Notes: generated by a model not told the origin, from the sequence alone. A stretch of DNA of 64,000 nucleotides from CAJCJE01 sp035948315 (GCA_035948315.1 DASZJG010000072.1:1-64000); one strand, 5' to 3'. Positions 16,566 through 25,623 are shown, counted from the first letter of the stretch. Numbers and translations are program-made.

Positions 16566-17141
16566 CTACCTCCGGTGCGCGTTGCGTTGTGGTTCCTTCA
16601 ACGACAGGGGGATGCCGGCCACCAGGAGCAGCACCTCGTCGCACACCTGCGCCAGCCGCGCGTTCAGCGTGCCGAGCAGGTCCCGAAACAGCCTGCCAGA
16701 AGGGGTTGCCGGGACCACGCCGAGGCCGACCTCCGCGGACACCAGCACCAGCCGCGCGCGGGTGGTCGCGACCGCGTCGACCAGTTTGTCCAGATAGCTG
16801 TCGGCCAGCCGCAGCGCGGATTTCCGGCCGTCCCAGCCGCGCACCTCGTCCAGCATCCCGGTCAGCCAGGTCGCCAGATCGTCCACCAGCAGCGTCGGGT
16901 CGGCGTCGAACGCGTCCGAGATCAGGTCCGCGAGCAGCGCGGCGTCGGTGATCTCCACCGTGTCCCAGTGCGCGGGCCTGCGCGCGACGTGCGCCGCGAT
17001 CCGCGCGCTCCAGTCCGGGTCGGTCGGGTCGCGCCGGCCGGTGGCCAGGTAGCTGACCGGACCGGTCGCCGACACCAGGCCCTCGGCGTGCGCGGACTTG
17101 CCGGAGCGCGCGCCGCCCAGCACCAACGTGCGCAGCGTCAC
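16566..17141 (-). CDS. cobU: Adenosylcobinamide kinase / cobinamide-phosphate guanylyltransferase
   Basis: A bifunctional enzyme that phosphorylates adenosylcobinamide and then transfers GMP to it. The 191-residue protein begins TLRTLVLGGARSGKSAHAE, whose GARSGKS is the P-loop. Later segments DTVEITDAA and RLVLVSAEVGLGVVP match the CobU guanylylation and Walker B regions. The start is GTG at 17141 with GGGAG upstream. It is the first gene of the cobUTS-yrdB operon and is divergent from the 68-residue gene at 17221. In the mycobacterial order I recall only cobT and cobS are here, so cobU is an added member. Confidence 0.93.
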   Translation of the reverse strand: MTLRTLVLGGARSGKSAHAEGLVSATGPVSYLATGRRDPTDPDWSARIAAHVARRPAHWDTVEITDAALLADLISDAFDADPTLLVDDLATWLTGMLDEVRGWDGRKSALRLADSYLDKLVDAVATTRARLVLVSAEVGLGVVPATPSGRLFRDLLGTLNARLAQVCDEVLLLVAGIPLSLKEPQRNAHRR

Positions 17142-17220
17142 AGGCGACTCCCGGGTGTGATGAGGTGGACGGGAACGTTACCGGGACACGGCCGTCACAC
17201 CGGACACGAGGGAGCACGCG

Positions 17221-17427
17221 GTGGACTATCGCTGGCGCTACGCCGACGCCAACGGCGACGAACTGACCGGCCCCGCCGAGAAGTTCGGCGACCAGGGCGA
17301 GGCCGAGGACTGGCTCAGCGCCAACTGGCAGGACCTGTTCGACGCGGGTGTGCAACAGGTGACCCTGCTGGAGGACGAGGAGGAGCTGTACGGCCCGATG
17401 AGCCTGCTCCCGGCCGAGGACTCCTGA
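17221..17427 (+). CDS. Small acidic conserved hypothetical protein
   Basis: A 68-residue acidic protein (DYRWRYADANGDELTGP, then QGEAEDWLSANWQDL and LLEDEEELYGPMSL). It is probably a small alpha/beta cytosolic protein, without a membrane segment or cysteines. A GAGGGAG site precedes the GTG start. Small proteins of this look, with the RWRY and LYGPMSL ends, occur across actinobacteria as far as I recall, with no assigned function. It lies alone between cobU and an aldo/keto reductase. Confidence 0.75.
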   Translation: MDYRWRYADANGDELTGPAEKFGDQGEAEDWLSANWQDLFDAGVQQVTLLEDEEELYGPMSLLPAEDS

Positions 17428-17454
17428 CCGTCCGCCTCTCGGAGCCGCGCGGCT

Positions 17455-18441
17455 TCACACGCTGATCGTGTGCCTCGGGTCGCGGTCGACCACGTCGCCG
17501 AGGGCCGCGTCGATCGCCGCGACCACGTCGTCGGTCAGCTTCGCGCCCGCGGCCTTCGCGGCCTCGATGATCTGCTCCGGCCGGGACGCGCCGACGATCG
17601 CCGCGGCCACGTTCGGGTTGTGCAGCACCCACGCCACCGCGAGCTGCGCCATGGTCAGGCCGGCCTGCTCCGCGATCGGCCGCAGCAGTTGCACCCGCTC
17701 CAGCACGTCCTCGCGCAGCAGACGCTTGATGGTTTCCGCGCCACCCCGCTCGTCGGTCGCCCGCGAACCGGCGGGCAACTGGTGGCCGGGCAGGTACTTG
17801 CCGGTCAGCACGCCCTGCGCGAGCGGCGACCAGACGATCTGGCCGAGCCCCTCGCGTTCGCAGGCGGGCACGACCTCGGGTTCGATCACCCGCCACAGCA
17901 TCGAGTACTGCGGCTGGTTGGAGATGAACGGAACGTTCAGTTCCCGGGCGAGGGCCGCGCCGCGGATGATCTCCTCGGCCGTCCACTCGGACACGCCGAT
18001 GTAGAGCGCCTTGCCCTGCCGGACGAGGTCGGCGAACGCGAGGAACGTTTCCTCCAGCGGCGTGCTGCGGTCGAACCGATGCGCCTGATAAACGTCGACG
18101 TACTCCGTTTGTAGTCGCGACAACGATCGGTGCATCGACTCGATGATGTGTTTGCGACCGAGGCCGCGATCGTTCGCGCCCGCGCCCGTCGGCCAGAAGA
18201 CTTTGGTGCAGATCTCCAGGCCCTCGCGTCGCTGTCCGGCGAGCGCGCGGCCGAGCACGCTTTCGGCGCGCGTGCCGGCGTAGACGTCGGCGGTGTCGAA
18301 GGTGGTGATGCCGGCGTCGAGGGCGGCGCGCACGCACGCCGCCGCCTGCTCCTCCTCGACCTGCGAACCGTGGGTGAGCCAGTTGCCGTAGGCGATTTCA
18401 CTGACCGAGAGGCCGCTGCGGCCAAGACGTCGGAACTCCAT
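17455..18441 (-). CDS. Aldo/keto reductase
   Basis: An NADPH-dependent oxidoreductase of the aldo/keto reductase superfamily, 328 residues. The catalytic tetrad is visible: D49 and Y54 in FDTADVYAG, K80 in EICTKVFWP and H121 in VYQAHRFD. The C-terminal cofactor loop has IVGASRPEQI. It resembles the Shaker beta/YghZ-like clade. Transcription is leaderless: TAGGCT lies 6 nt before the ATG. The gene is alone, convergent with the 68-residue gene. The physiological substrate cannot be inferred. Confidence 0.9.
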   Translation of the reverse strand: MEFRRLGRSGLSVSEIAYGNWLTHGSQVEEEQAAACVRAALDAGITTFDTADVYAGTRAESVLGRALAGQRREGLEICTKVFWPTGAGANDRGLGRKHIIESMHRSLSRLQTEYVDVYQAHRFDRSTPLEETFLAFADLVRQGKALYIGVSEWTAEEIIRGAALARELNVPFISNQPQYSMLWRVIEPEVVPACEREGLGQIVWSPLAQGVLTGKYLPGHQLPAGSRATDERGGAETIKRLLREDVLERVQLLRPIAEQAGLTMAQLAVAWVLHNPNVAAAIVGASRPEQIIEAAKAAGAKLTDDVVAAIDAALGDVVDRDPRHTISV

Positions 18442-18488
18442 GGTCCGAGCCTAGGGCCGCAGGCAGGTGCCCAGCGCGGGTTAGCGGG

Positions 18489-19145
18489 TTACTTGCCGGG
18501 GACCGGCTCCTCGCCGGGCTTCAACCGCGCCTTGGGCAGTCGCAGCTTGCGGATGGTCATCGCCCGCTGCACCGCGTACCAACCGATGCCGAAGGACCGG
18601 TCCGGCGCCTCCGGGTAGGCGGCCCGCACCCTCTTGATCACCCGGCGGCTGATCCACAGGCCCTCGCCGACCATGACGATCAGCAGCGCGAGCAGGATCG
18701 GCGTGCTGTACACCTGCAGGTCCGGGCGGGAGGACAACCCGACGGTGATCACCAGGACGATCGCGACCAGTGGCATGAACAGGCCGACCATGTGCCGGTG
18801 GGCGTCAACCTCGTCGCGGATGAACGCACGCACCGGGCCGCGGTCCTTGGGTAGCACGTGACGAGGGTCACCCTCGGCCTGGCCGCGCAGCCGTTCCTGG
18901 CGCAGCGCCTTGCGCTCCTCCTTGGTCACCGCGTTGCGTTTGGACGCCTCGCGCTGGGTTTTCGGGGGAGGAGGCAGCGGGCCGCGGCGCCTGCCCTCGG
19001 CCTCGCGGCGCTTCGGGGTCGGCCTGCCCTTCTTCGGGGTGATGGCCCTGCTGGTCGTGGCCTCTTCTTCAACAGCGTCCACCTCGACGGTGGCCACTTC
19101 GTCCGATTCGGTGGCACCGGCGGAACGTAGACGCGGAAACTTCAC
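18489..19145 (-). CDS. DUF3043 membrane protein
   Basis: A 218-residue protein with a long charged, Arg/Lys/Pro-rich N-terminal half (TPKKGRPTPKRREAEGRRRG) followed by two membrane helices (GLFMPLVAIVLVITVGL and TPILLALLIVMVGEGLWI) and a basic C-terminal tail. This is the layout of the actinobacterial DUF3043 family, which sits beside the erpA-like gene in mycobacteria too. GTG at 19145 is chosen because the upstream in-frame codons lack a ribosome site and family character. The basic cytosolic segment could bind nucleic acid or acidic lipids (inference). Confidence 0.8.
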   Translation of the reverse strand: MKFPRLRSAGATESDEVATVEVDAVEEEATTSRAITPKKGRPTPKRREAEGRRRGPLPPPPKTQREASKRNAVTKEERKALRQERLRGQAEGDPRHVLPKDRGPVRAFIRDEVDAHRHMVGLFMPLVAIVLVITVGLSSRPDLQVYSTPILLALLIVMVGEGLWISRRVIKRVRAAYPEAPDRSFGIGWYAVQRAMTIRKLRLPKARLKPGEEPVPGK

Positions 19146-19329
19146 CCCACCAGGGTAGGACAGGGGGTGGTGGCCGGAGTCACCTCGGGTCGGGTGAACC
19201 GCTTCTGTCCTGTGCCTACCATGGAGCAACGGGAACAAACTTCGGTCCTGTCCTGGTTGGCAAGTGTTGACCGGCTATGTGCGGGGTCGAAGCCGCGAGA
19301 GCGGGCCCACGAGAGCTATGAGGAGAGCG

Positions 19330-19686
19330 ATGACTACCGAGAGCACATCCGCCACCGAGACGCACGGTGTCACGCTGAGCGACACGGCCGCCACCAAGGC
19401 GAAGGCGCTGCTCGACCAGGAAGGTCGGGACGACATGCACCTGCGTATCGCCGTCCAGCCCGGCGGCTGCTCCGGTCTGCGCTACCAGCTCTTCTTCGAC
19501 GAGCGCAGCCTCGACGGCGACCTGTTGCAGGACTTCGGTGGTCTGAAGGTGGCCGTCGACCGGATGAGCGCGCCCTACCTGCAGGGCGCGGTGATCGACT
19601 TCGTCGACACCATCGAGAAGCAGGGCTTCACCATCGACAACCCGAACGCGTCGGGTTCGTGCGCCTGCGGTGACTCCTTCCACTGA
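19330..19686 (+). CDS. erpA: A-type iron-sulfur cluster insertion protein ErpA
   Basis: A 118-residue HesB/IscA-type carrier that delivers Fe-S clusters to apoproteins. The three ligands are present: C47 in PGGCSGLRY and C111/C113 in GSCACGDSFH. AGGAGAG lies 3 nt before ATG 19330, which fixes the start against a longer in-frame option. It is divergent from the DUF3043 gene. Its clients may include the nearby Rieske protein, which is inference from general carrier function. Confidence 0.93.
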   Translation: MTTESTSATETHGVTLSDTAATKAKALLDQEGRDDMHLRIAVQPGGCSGLRYQLFFDERSLDGDLLQDFGGLKVAVDRMSAPYLQGAVIDFVDTIEKQGFTIDNPNASGSCACGDSFH

Positions 19687-19705
19687 GCCACCGCCTGCCG
19701 CTTCT

Positions 19706-19747
19706 CCGGGGGCCGGGGTCCGATCAAGGTCGGGCGCCGGCCCCCGG
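19706..19747 (+). terminator. Terminator hairpin after erpA
   Basis: Two complementary 11-nt arms (CCGGGGGCCGG, 19706-19716, and its partner at 19737-19747) flank a 20-nt loop, 20 bp after the erpA stop. A second perfect 18-bp GC palindrome (19802-19819) lies further on, 40 bp before the next start. There is no U-run, as is common in this GC range. Confidence 0.6.
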
Positions 19748-19858
19748 TGCGTACGCAACGGGGCGTACGCGGTTTCCGCGCCTGTGACCGGATGCCGTGC
19801 CGCCTGCCGCGCGGCAGGCTGACCCTCGAAGTCGAAACACGTTTCTGGGGAGGCAGTC

Positions 19859-20752
19859 ATGGGTGAACGCGCGTTCCGTTTCGGTGTCGTCACCGGTCGG
19901 GTGCAGTCCACCGCACAGTGGACCGGGCTGGCCAGGCAGGTCGAGGAAGCCGGCTTCGACACGCTGATGGTGCCGGACACCGTGAACGTGGCCGCGCCGT
20001 TCCCGGCGCTGGCCGCGGCCGCCGCCGTCACCACCACCCTGCGGCTGGGCACGTTCGTGCTGGCCGCGCCGCTGCGCCCGGCGAACATGATCGCCTGGGA
20101 GGCGGCCAGCCTGGACCGGCTCTCCGACGGCCGGTTCGAACTCGGCCTCGGCGCGGCCCGGCCCGCGGCGGCCCGGGAGGCCGAACTGTTCGGACTGCCC
20201 TTCGGCACGGCCAAGGAGCGGGTGGACGCGCTGGCCGAGACCCTGCGGGTGATCCGGAAGACCTTCGACGAGGCCGTCGTCGACGGGCCCAGCGAGCCGT
20301 TCGCGCCGAGCACCAGCTACTTCGCGCCGAGCCAGCGGCCGTGCCTGCCGATCATGGTCGCGGCAGGGGGTGACCGGATGCTCGAACTGGCCGCGCGCGA
20401 GGCCGACATCATCAACCTCGCGCTGCCGCCGTCCTCGACCGATGCCGACGTCGCGGCCAGGGTCGATCGGCTGCGCGCGCTCGCCGGCGAGACATTCGAC
20501 GCGCTCGAACTCTGCTACAACACGTTCTCGGTCGGCGGGGACAACCTGCCGCCGTGGGTGGTCAACCAGCTCGGGGTGGGGCCGGAACAGGTCGCCGACA
20601 ACAAGGTGCTTTCCGTGCTCACCGGCTCGCCCGCAGAGATCGCGGACGTGCTGCTGCGCCGCAGGGCCGAGCTGGGGATCTCCTACGTCGCGGTCAACCA
20701 GAACGCGATGGCGAACTTCATCCCCGTCGTCGACCTGCTCGCCGGCAAATAG
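19859..20752 (+). CDS. LLM class F420-dependent oxidoreductase (TIGR03621-like)
   Basis: A luciferase-like TIM-barrel oxidoreductase of 297 residues, probably using coenzyme F420 rather than FMN as many actinobacterial members do. Recognisable parts are the N-terminal FRFGVVTGRVQS, the VTTTLRLGTFVLAAPLRPANMIAWE segment and LSDGRFELGLGAAR, which contacts the cofactor phosphate in this superfamily. GGGGAGGCAG precedes the ATG. It is convergent with the 59-codon ORF at 20756, only 3 bp away. The substrate is unknown. Confidence 0.88.
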   Translation: MGERAFRFGVVTGRVQSTAQWTGLARQVEEAGFDTLMVPDTVNVAAPFPALAAAAAVTTTLRLGTFVLAAPLRPANMIAWEAASLDRLSDGRFELGLGAARPAAAREAELFGLPFGTAKERVDALAETLRVIRKTFDEAVVDGPSEPFAPSTSYFAPSQRPCLPIMVAAGGDRMLELAAREADIINLALPPSSTDADVAARVDRLRALAGETFDALELCYNTFSVGGDNLPPWVVNQLGVGPEQVADNKVLSVLTGSPAEIADVLLRRRAELGISYVAVNQNAMANFIPVVDLLAGK

Positions 20753-20755
20753 CGC

Positions 20756-20935
20756 TCAGACGTACTCGTCGAATTCGGTCACGGCGGCCACGCACGCGTC
20801 GTTCACCGTCCAGGCGGCTGCCAGCCGGGGCAGTGGCAACGGGGGCGCGGACGCTCGCAGCGTGGCCGGGATCGCACCGCAGTCCTCGACCAGTTCGTCC
20901 ATGGACTCGACGCCGACACTGCTGAGATTGGTCAC
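20756..20935 (-). CDS. Small leaderless ORF, 59 residues, no known family
   Basis: A GTG-started frame encoding an acidic 59-residue protein (starts MTNLSSVGVESMDELVEDC, ends AAVTEFDEYV) with two cysteines (C19, C48), a Pro/Leu-rich middle (APPLPLPRLAAAW) and no membrane helix. TAGCGT lies exactly 6 nt before the GTG, the leaderless spacing used by many genes here. It is divergent from adoK and stops 3 bp from the LLM gene. I do not recognise the product. The acidic Cys-containing sequence could suggest a peptide precursor, but no modifying enzyme is adjacent. Confidence 0.5.
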   Translation of the reverse strand: MTNLSSVGVESMDELVEDCGAIPATLRASAPPLPLPRLAAAWTVNDACVAAVTEFDEYV

Positions 20936-21048
20936 GTCGCGACGCTAGGTCCCGCGCACCACCTGCGGAAGCCTTACCACTCGGTAGTGTGTCCAGTTGT
21001 TTGATGTGTACCCGGACGAGTGATTCACGCCGAGACAGGGAGCCTTCC

Positions 21049-22026
21049 GTGCCCGTTGCCGTAACCGGAAGCATCGCGACCGACCATCTGATGCACTTCC
21101 CCGGCAAGTTCGCCGAGCAGATCGTCCCCGACCAGCTGCACCGGCTCTCGCTCAGCTTCCTCGTCGACGATCTGGTGGTCCGGCGCGGCGGGATCGGCGC
21201 CAACATCGCGTTCGGCATGGGTGTGCTCGGCGCGCGGCCGGTGCTCGTCGGCGCGGTCGGCAACGACTTCGCCGACTACCAGTCCTGGCTCGAACGGCAC
21301 GGCGTCGACTGCTCCGGGGTGCGGATCTCCGAGGTCGCGCAGACCGCGCGGTTCGTGTGCACCACCGACGACGACATGTGCCAGGTCGCGTCGTTCTACA
21401 CCGGTGCGATGGCCGAGGCGCGGCTGATCGAACTCGAACCCGTCGCGTCCCGCGTCGGCGGCCTCGACCTGGTCGTGATCAGCCCGGACGACCCGGACGG
21501 CATGACCCGGCACGCCGAGGAATGCCGGCAGCGCGGCTACGAGTTCGCCGCCGACCCGTCGCAGCAGATCGCCCGGATGGAGGGCGACACGCTGCGCGAG
21601 TTCGTCAGCGGCGCGCGGTTCCTGTTCAGCAACGACTACGAGTGGCAGCTGCTGCTGCGCAAGACCGGCCTGAGCGAGGACGAGGTGCTCTCGATGGTCG
21701 GCATGCGGATCACGACGCTGGGTGAGAAGGGCGTCGAGATCGTCGGCCGGGACCAGCCGAACATCCACGTGACCGCCGTGCCCGAGCTGCGCAAGGCCGA
21801 CCCGACCGGGGTCGGCGACGGCTTCCGGGCCGGCTTCGTCGCCGGACTCTCGGCCGGGCTGGGTCTGGAACGGTCCGCGCAGCTCGGTTCGATGGTCGCC
21901 GTGCTGGTGCTGGAGACCGTCGGCACCCAGGAATGGGAGTTCGACCGGGAAACCGCGATCTCGCGGATCAGCGACGCCTTCGGCCCCGAAGCCGCGACCG
22001 ACATCGCCGCGATCCTGCCGGCCTAA
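21049..22026 (+). CDS. adoK: Adenosine kinase (PfkB family)
   Basis: Phosphorylates adenosine to AMP in purine salvage. The 325-residue protein closely resembles, from memory, the M. tuberculosis AdoK sequence: VAVTGSIATDHLM, LSFLVDDLVVRRGG, FAADPSQQIARM and the catalytic DPTGVGDGFRAGF anion-hole motif. It lies next to asnB as in mycobacteria. The GTG at 21049 with GGGAG upstream is preferred over an ATG 60 nt earlier because the family begins at this point. A TACC-4-GGTA repeat near 20974 lies in the promoter region. Confidence 0.92.
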   Translation: MPVAVTGSIATDHLMHFPGKFAEQIVPDQLHRLSLSFLVDDLVVRRGGIGANIAFGMGVLGARPVLVGAVGNDFADYQSWLERHGVDCSGVRISEVAQTARFVCTTDDDMCQVASFYTGAMAEARLIELEPVASRVGGLDLVVISPDDPDGMTRHAEECRQRGYEFAADPSQQIARMEGDTLREFVSGARFLFSNDYEWQLLLRKTGLSEDEVLSMVGMRITTLGEKGVEIVGRDQPNIHVTAVPELRKADPTGVGDGFRAGFVAGLSAGLGLERSAQLGSMVAVLVLETVGTQEWEFDRETAISRISDAFGPEAATDIAAILPA

Positions 22027-22054
22027 GCTGAAAGTGTTTCACCGCAATCCACAG

Positions 22055-22124
22055 CCCCCACCCATCCACGGGGGGACGACCCCTGGCCAGTCTAGTGGGG
22101 CGGATGGGTGGGGTGGGGGTTTTG
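22055..22124. terminator. Bidirectional terminator between adoK and asnB
   Basis: Twelve-nt arms CCCCACCCATCC (22056-22067) and GGATGGGTGGGG (22102-22113) enclose a smaller GGGG-ACGA-CCCC hairpin. The right arm is followed by GGGGG and TTTT on the plus strand. It ends adoK transcription and, read on the other strand, can serve asnB, whose stop is 67 bp further on. Confidence 0.75.
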
Positions 22125-22190
22125 GGCGTCTGCTGTGGATAGTTCCGTCGGTTGTGGATGAACGCCGGGTTTCCTTGTGTGGTATGGCGT

Positions 22191-24119
22191 TCAGAGGCGG
22201 ACGGGGTAGTGCGGTTCGGGGATCATGGGCTTGATTCGATCTTCGATGAAGATGCCGTGCCAGATCATGAACACCAGCAGCGCCCAGATGCGCCTGCTGT
22301 GATCCAGCGAGCCGGCGCGGTGCTCGTCGAGCAGGCGCAGCACCGCGTTGCGGTCGATCAGCTCGTCGGTCTGCGAGTCGAGCACGATGCCGCGCGCCCA
22401 GTCGTGCATCTCCGCGCGCAGCCAGTGCCGGATCGGCACCGGGAAGCCGAGCTTGCGGCGGTGCAGCACGTGCGGCGGGACGATGTCGCGCAGGGCCTGG
22501 CGCAGCGCGTACTTGGTGGTCTCGCGGGTGATCTTCTGCTCGACCGGGATCTGCGAGGCGATCGCGAACACTTCCGGGTCCAGGAATGGCACGCGCAGTT
22601 CCAGCGAGTTCGCCATGGTCATCTTGTCGGCCTTGACCAGGATGTCGCCGCGCAGCCAGGTGAACAGGTCGACGTGCTGCATCCTGGTGACCGGGTCGAG
22701 GTCGACCGAACTGCGGTACGCCGCCGCGGTCACGTCGTGGTGGCCGACCTTCGGGTCGAAGCCGCGCAGCACGGTGCGCAGCTGGTCGTCACGGAAGATG
22801 CGCGCGTTGCCGTAGTAGCGGTCCTCCAGGCTGAGCGCGCCGCGCCGCAGCAGGTCCTTGCCGCGCACGCCCTCCGGGATCCGCGCGGACATCCGGCCCA
22901 TCGCCTTGCGCAGCGAGCCGGGCACCTTCTCGAACGCGGCGAGCGAGAGCGGCTCGCGGTAGATGGTGTAGCCGCCGAACAGTTCGTCGGCACCCTCGCC
23001 GGAGAGCACCACCTTCACGTAGTTGCGCGCCTCGCGGGCGATGAACCACAGCGGTACCAGGGCCGGGTCGGCGACCGGGTCGTCGAGGTACCAGACGATC
23101 AGCGGAAGTGTGTCCATCATCTCGTCCGCGGAGACCGTGCGGACGACGTGCTTGACGCCGATGGCCGCCGCCGACTCGGCCGCCACGTCGACCTCGGAGT
23201 AGCCCTGGCGCTCGAAACCGGTGGTGAACGTGATCAGGTCCGGGTTGTGCCGCTTGGCCAGCGCGGCGATCGCGGTCGAGTCGATGCCGCCGGAGAGGAA
23301 CGAGCCGACGGTGACGTCCGCGCGCATGTGCTTGGCGACCGAGTCGCGCAGCGCGTCCGCGATCTGGTCGTAGAGCCGGTTCGCGTCGGCCTCGCCGTGC
23401 ACGGCCCTGGACTGGAACTTCGGGATGAAATAGCGGTGGGTGACCAACTGACCACCCGGAGCGACAGTGAAGGAAGTGCCGGACTCGATGCGTCTGATCC
23501 CGTCGTGCATGCTCTCCGGCTCCGGCACGTACTGCAGCACCAGGTAGTGCTGTAGCGCCTTGCGGTCAAGCGCGGGCGTGACGCCCACCACGTCGGCCAG
23601 TTCGAGCAGGGCCTTCTTCTCGCTGCTGAACGCGATGCCCTTGGTACCGGCCGAGTAGAACAGGGGCTTGATGCCGAACGGGTCGCGCGCGCCGAACACC
23701 TCGCGCCGGGCCGAGTCCCAGATGACGAACGCGAACATGCCGCGCAGCCGGGCGACCGCCGCCGGCCCGAAGTGGTGGTAGGCGGCCACGATGGCCTCGG
23801 CGTCGCCGTCGGTGTCGAACCGCGCCCCGTACGTCTCTATCAGCTCGGCGCGCAGTTCCAGGTAGTTGTAGATCTCGCCGTTGTGCAGGATCGTGTACCG
23901 ATCCGGCGCCTCCGGCGGACCCCAGTGCAGCGGCTGGTGCGACTGGTCGATGTCGATGATCGACAACCGGTTGAAGCCGAACACCACCTCGCCGTGCGAC
24001 CAGGTGCCGGTTTCGTCAGGACCGCGATGCCGCACACACTGCATCGCCTCGGCCACCCCCGGTCGTGCCGTCTCCGCGTCCACTTCGGAGGGACAAAGCA
24101 GTCCAATAAGGCCGCACAA
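22191..24119 (-). CDS. asnB: Asparagine synthetase, glutamine-hydrolysing
   Basis: Makes asparagine from aspartate, ATP and glutamine. The 642-residue protein begins MCGLIGLL, and Cys2 is the glutaminase nucleophile after removal of Met1. The N-terminal amidotransferase domain (GP.. RHRGPDETG, FGFNRLSIID) is followed by the synthetase domain with the SGGIDSTAIAAL PP-loop and VLSGEGADELFGGY. Because Cys2 must be exposed, the start is fixed as TTG at 24119, an uncommon codon with only a weak GAGAG upstream. Its position between adoK and the cytochrome oxidase genes is conserved in mycobacteria. Confidence 0.95.
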   Translation of the reverse strand: MCGLIGLLCPSEVDAETARPGVAEAMQCVRHRGPDETGTWSHGEVVFGFNRLSIIDIDQSHQPLHWGPPEAPDRYTILHNGEIYNYLELRAELIETYGARFDTDGDAEAIVAAYHHFGPAAVARLRGMFAFVIWDSARREVFGARDPFGIKPLFYSAGTKGIAFSSEKKALLELADVVGVTPALDRKALQHYLVLQYVPEPESMHDGIRRIESGTSFTVAPGGQLVTHRYFIPKFQSRAVHGEADANRLYDQIADALRDSVAKHMRADVTVGSFLSGGIDSTAIAALAKRHNPDLITFTTGFERQGYSEVDVAAESAAAIGVKHVVRTVSADEMMDTLPLIVWYLDDPVADPALVPLWFIAREARNYVKVVLSGEGADELFGGYTIYREPLSLAAFEKVPGSLRKAMGRMSARIPEGVRGKDLLRRGALSLEDRYYGNARIFRDDQLRTVLRGFDPKVGHHDVTAAAYRSSVDLDPVTRMQHVDLFTWLRGDILVKADKMTMANSLELRVPFLDPEVFAIASQIPVEQKITRETTKYALRQALRDIVPPHVLHRRKLGFPVPIRHWLRAEMHDWARGIVLDSQTDELIDRNAVLRLLDEHRAGSLDHSRRIWALLVFMIWHGIFIEDRIKPMIPEPHYPVRL

Positions 24120-24612
24120 GGCTCTCGCACACCTTTCTCGTCACGTTCGTCTGGCGCTCTGACAGGTTGTTCTGACCCGGGAACCGCCCAAGGTAGTCGG
24201 TCGATGCCCCGGTGGGCTGCCGCTGTTTCGGCGAATCGCCGAGCGGCCAGGTTGCTGGAGCCGCTGGAGCCCCTGGAGTAGGGGTTCGGATGATGCGGTT
24301 GACGGGTGAAGTCACCACACCGGGTGACATTCGCGGCGGTCATGACGCGCTGTGCCCACTATGCCCGTTCTCGTGTAGTGCCCGTGTTGGTTCTACCCCC
24401 GCATGTCGCCGTTCGGAACACGGGTGTGACGTCGGCCGACACGAGCGGGTCGATCACCCCCTGAACGCGACGCATCACTTGCTGAGCTAGGCTCCGCTTG
24501 GCCGCGGACGAGCATGCGACTGCGTGCCGACAGCGGTACTCCTGGCGGGTGTTGACATGCCGGCAAGGGGTGTCTCGTGGGCAGAAGATGTCAGGGCAGG
24601 AGGCGTCGCGCA
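24120..24612. promoter_or_regulatory. Long divergent control region asnB/ctaC
   Basis: A 493-bp gap between two divergent genes holds no gene I can support. TAGGCT at 24488-24493 is a plausible -10 for ctaC, giving a leader of about 110 nt. AGGAGG at 24598-24603 is the ctaC ribosome site. No recognisable riboswitch or strong operator was found. Confidence 0.35.
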
Positions 24613-25623
24613 GTGGGCCGCAACCGGTGGGGGTGGGCCTCCAGCAGGGGGCTTGGCAGCAATGGGGACACCCAGCCGTCCAAGGTGGCGCCGTCACGGG
24701 TGGCCAAGCTCGTCGGCCTGGTGACCGTCGTCGCGTTCGCGGTGTCCGGTTGCACGGGCGACGAGGCGTTGCACTTCGGCTGGCCGGCCGCGATCACGCC
24801 GCAGGGCGACAAGATGCGCCAGTTCTGGATGTACGCGGGCTTCGCCGCGCTCGCCGTCGGCGTCATCGTCTGGGGCCTGATGTTCTGGACGATCGCGTTC
24901 CACCGCAAGCGCAAGAACGCGCCCGCCAACGAGTTGCCGCGTCAGTTCCAGGACCCGGGCAAGCTCGAACTGGTGTACACGGTGATCCCGTTCGTGATCA
25001 TCGCGGTGCTGTTCTACTTCACCGTCAGCACGCAGAACTTCGTGCTGAACAAGGTCTCGAACCCCGACGTCGAGGTCAACGTGGTCGCCTTCCAGTGGAA
25101 CTGGGAGTTCGACTACAAGGGCTACCACACCCCGGACGGCCAGGACGTGAAGACGGTCGGCAGCTCGCAGGAGATCCCGCTGCTGGTGCTGCCCACGGAG
25201 AAGGTCATCCAGTACGACCTGCTCTCCACCGACGTCATCCACTCCTTCTTCGTCCCCGCGTTCAACTTCAAGCGCGACGTGTTCCCGGATCCGGACAAGA
25301 ACAACCAGGACTCGTCCTTCCAGAACACCATCGACACCACCGGTGCGTTCGTCGGCCGCTGCGCCGAACTGTGCGGCACCTACCACTCGATGATGAACTT
25401 CGAGGTGCGGGCGCTGCCGGACAACCTGTTCGAGCAGTACATGCACCTGCGCGAGACGGCGGACCCGGCGACCGGCATGCCCTACGCGCCTGCGGCGGCG
25501 CTGACCAAGCTTGGTCAGGACAACCCGGACTGTGGGACGCTGTGCACGCCGTACGCGACCACGACGCACCCGTTCGACACGAGCCGCACCGCGCGAGTCG
25601 GGTCCACCAACACCGGAAGCTGA
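24613..25623 (+). CDS. ctaC: Cytochrome c oxidase subunit II (lipoprotein-type)
   Basis: The CuA-bearing subunit of the aa3 oxidase, which accepts electrons from cytochrome c. The protein has 336 residues. After a basic N-terminus comes a signal segment ending in the lipobox AVSGC, then two membrane helices, and the CuA domain with VVAFQWNWEFDY and the ligand cluster GRCAELCGTYHSMM. An in-frame GTG at 24577 exists, but GTG 24613 has AGGAGG 9 nt upstream. It is followed after 72 bp by ctaF. With ctaE-qcrCAB at 30-35 kb it forms the respiratory bcc-aa3 supercomplex. The catalytic subunit gene ctaD is not in the window. Confidence 0.93.
   Translation: MGRNRWGWASSRGLGSNGDTQPSKVAPSRVAKLVGLVTVVAFAVSGCTGDEALHFGWPAAITPQGDKMRQFWMYAGFAALAVGVIVWGLMFWTIAFHRKRKNAPANELPRQFQDPGKLELVYTVIPFVIIAVLFYFTVSTQNFVLNKVSNPDVEVNVVAFQWNWEFDYKGYHTPDGQDVKTVGSSQEIPLLVLPTEKVIQYDLLSTDVIHSFFVPAFNFKRDVFPDPDKNNQDSSFQNTIDTTGAFVGRCAELCGTYHSMMNFEVRALPDNLFEQYMHLRETADPATGMPYAPAAALTKLGQDNPDCGTLCTPYATTTHPFDTSRTARVGSTNTGS

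Noticed and set aside
17142..17220. Cobalamin riboswitch before cobU
   Set aside because: The divergent gap is only 79 bp and no B12-box-like sequence was seen.
15210..17465. A 751-codon plus-strand frame opposite cobT and cobU
   Set aside because: It is a shadow of the cobUTS operon, with no recognisable domain.
24120..24612. A structured RNA or tRNA in the asnB/ctaC gap
   Set aside because: No cloverleaf, T-loop or strong conserved hairpin pattern was found by eye.
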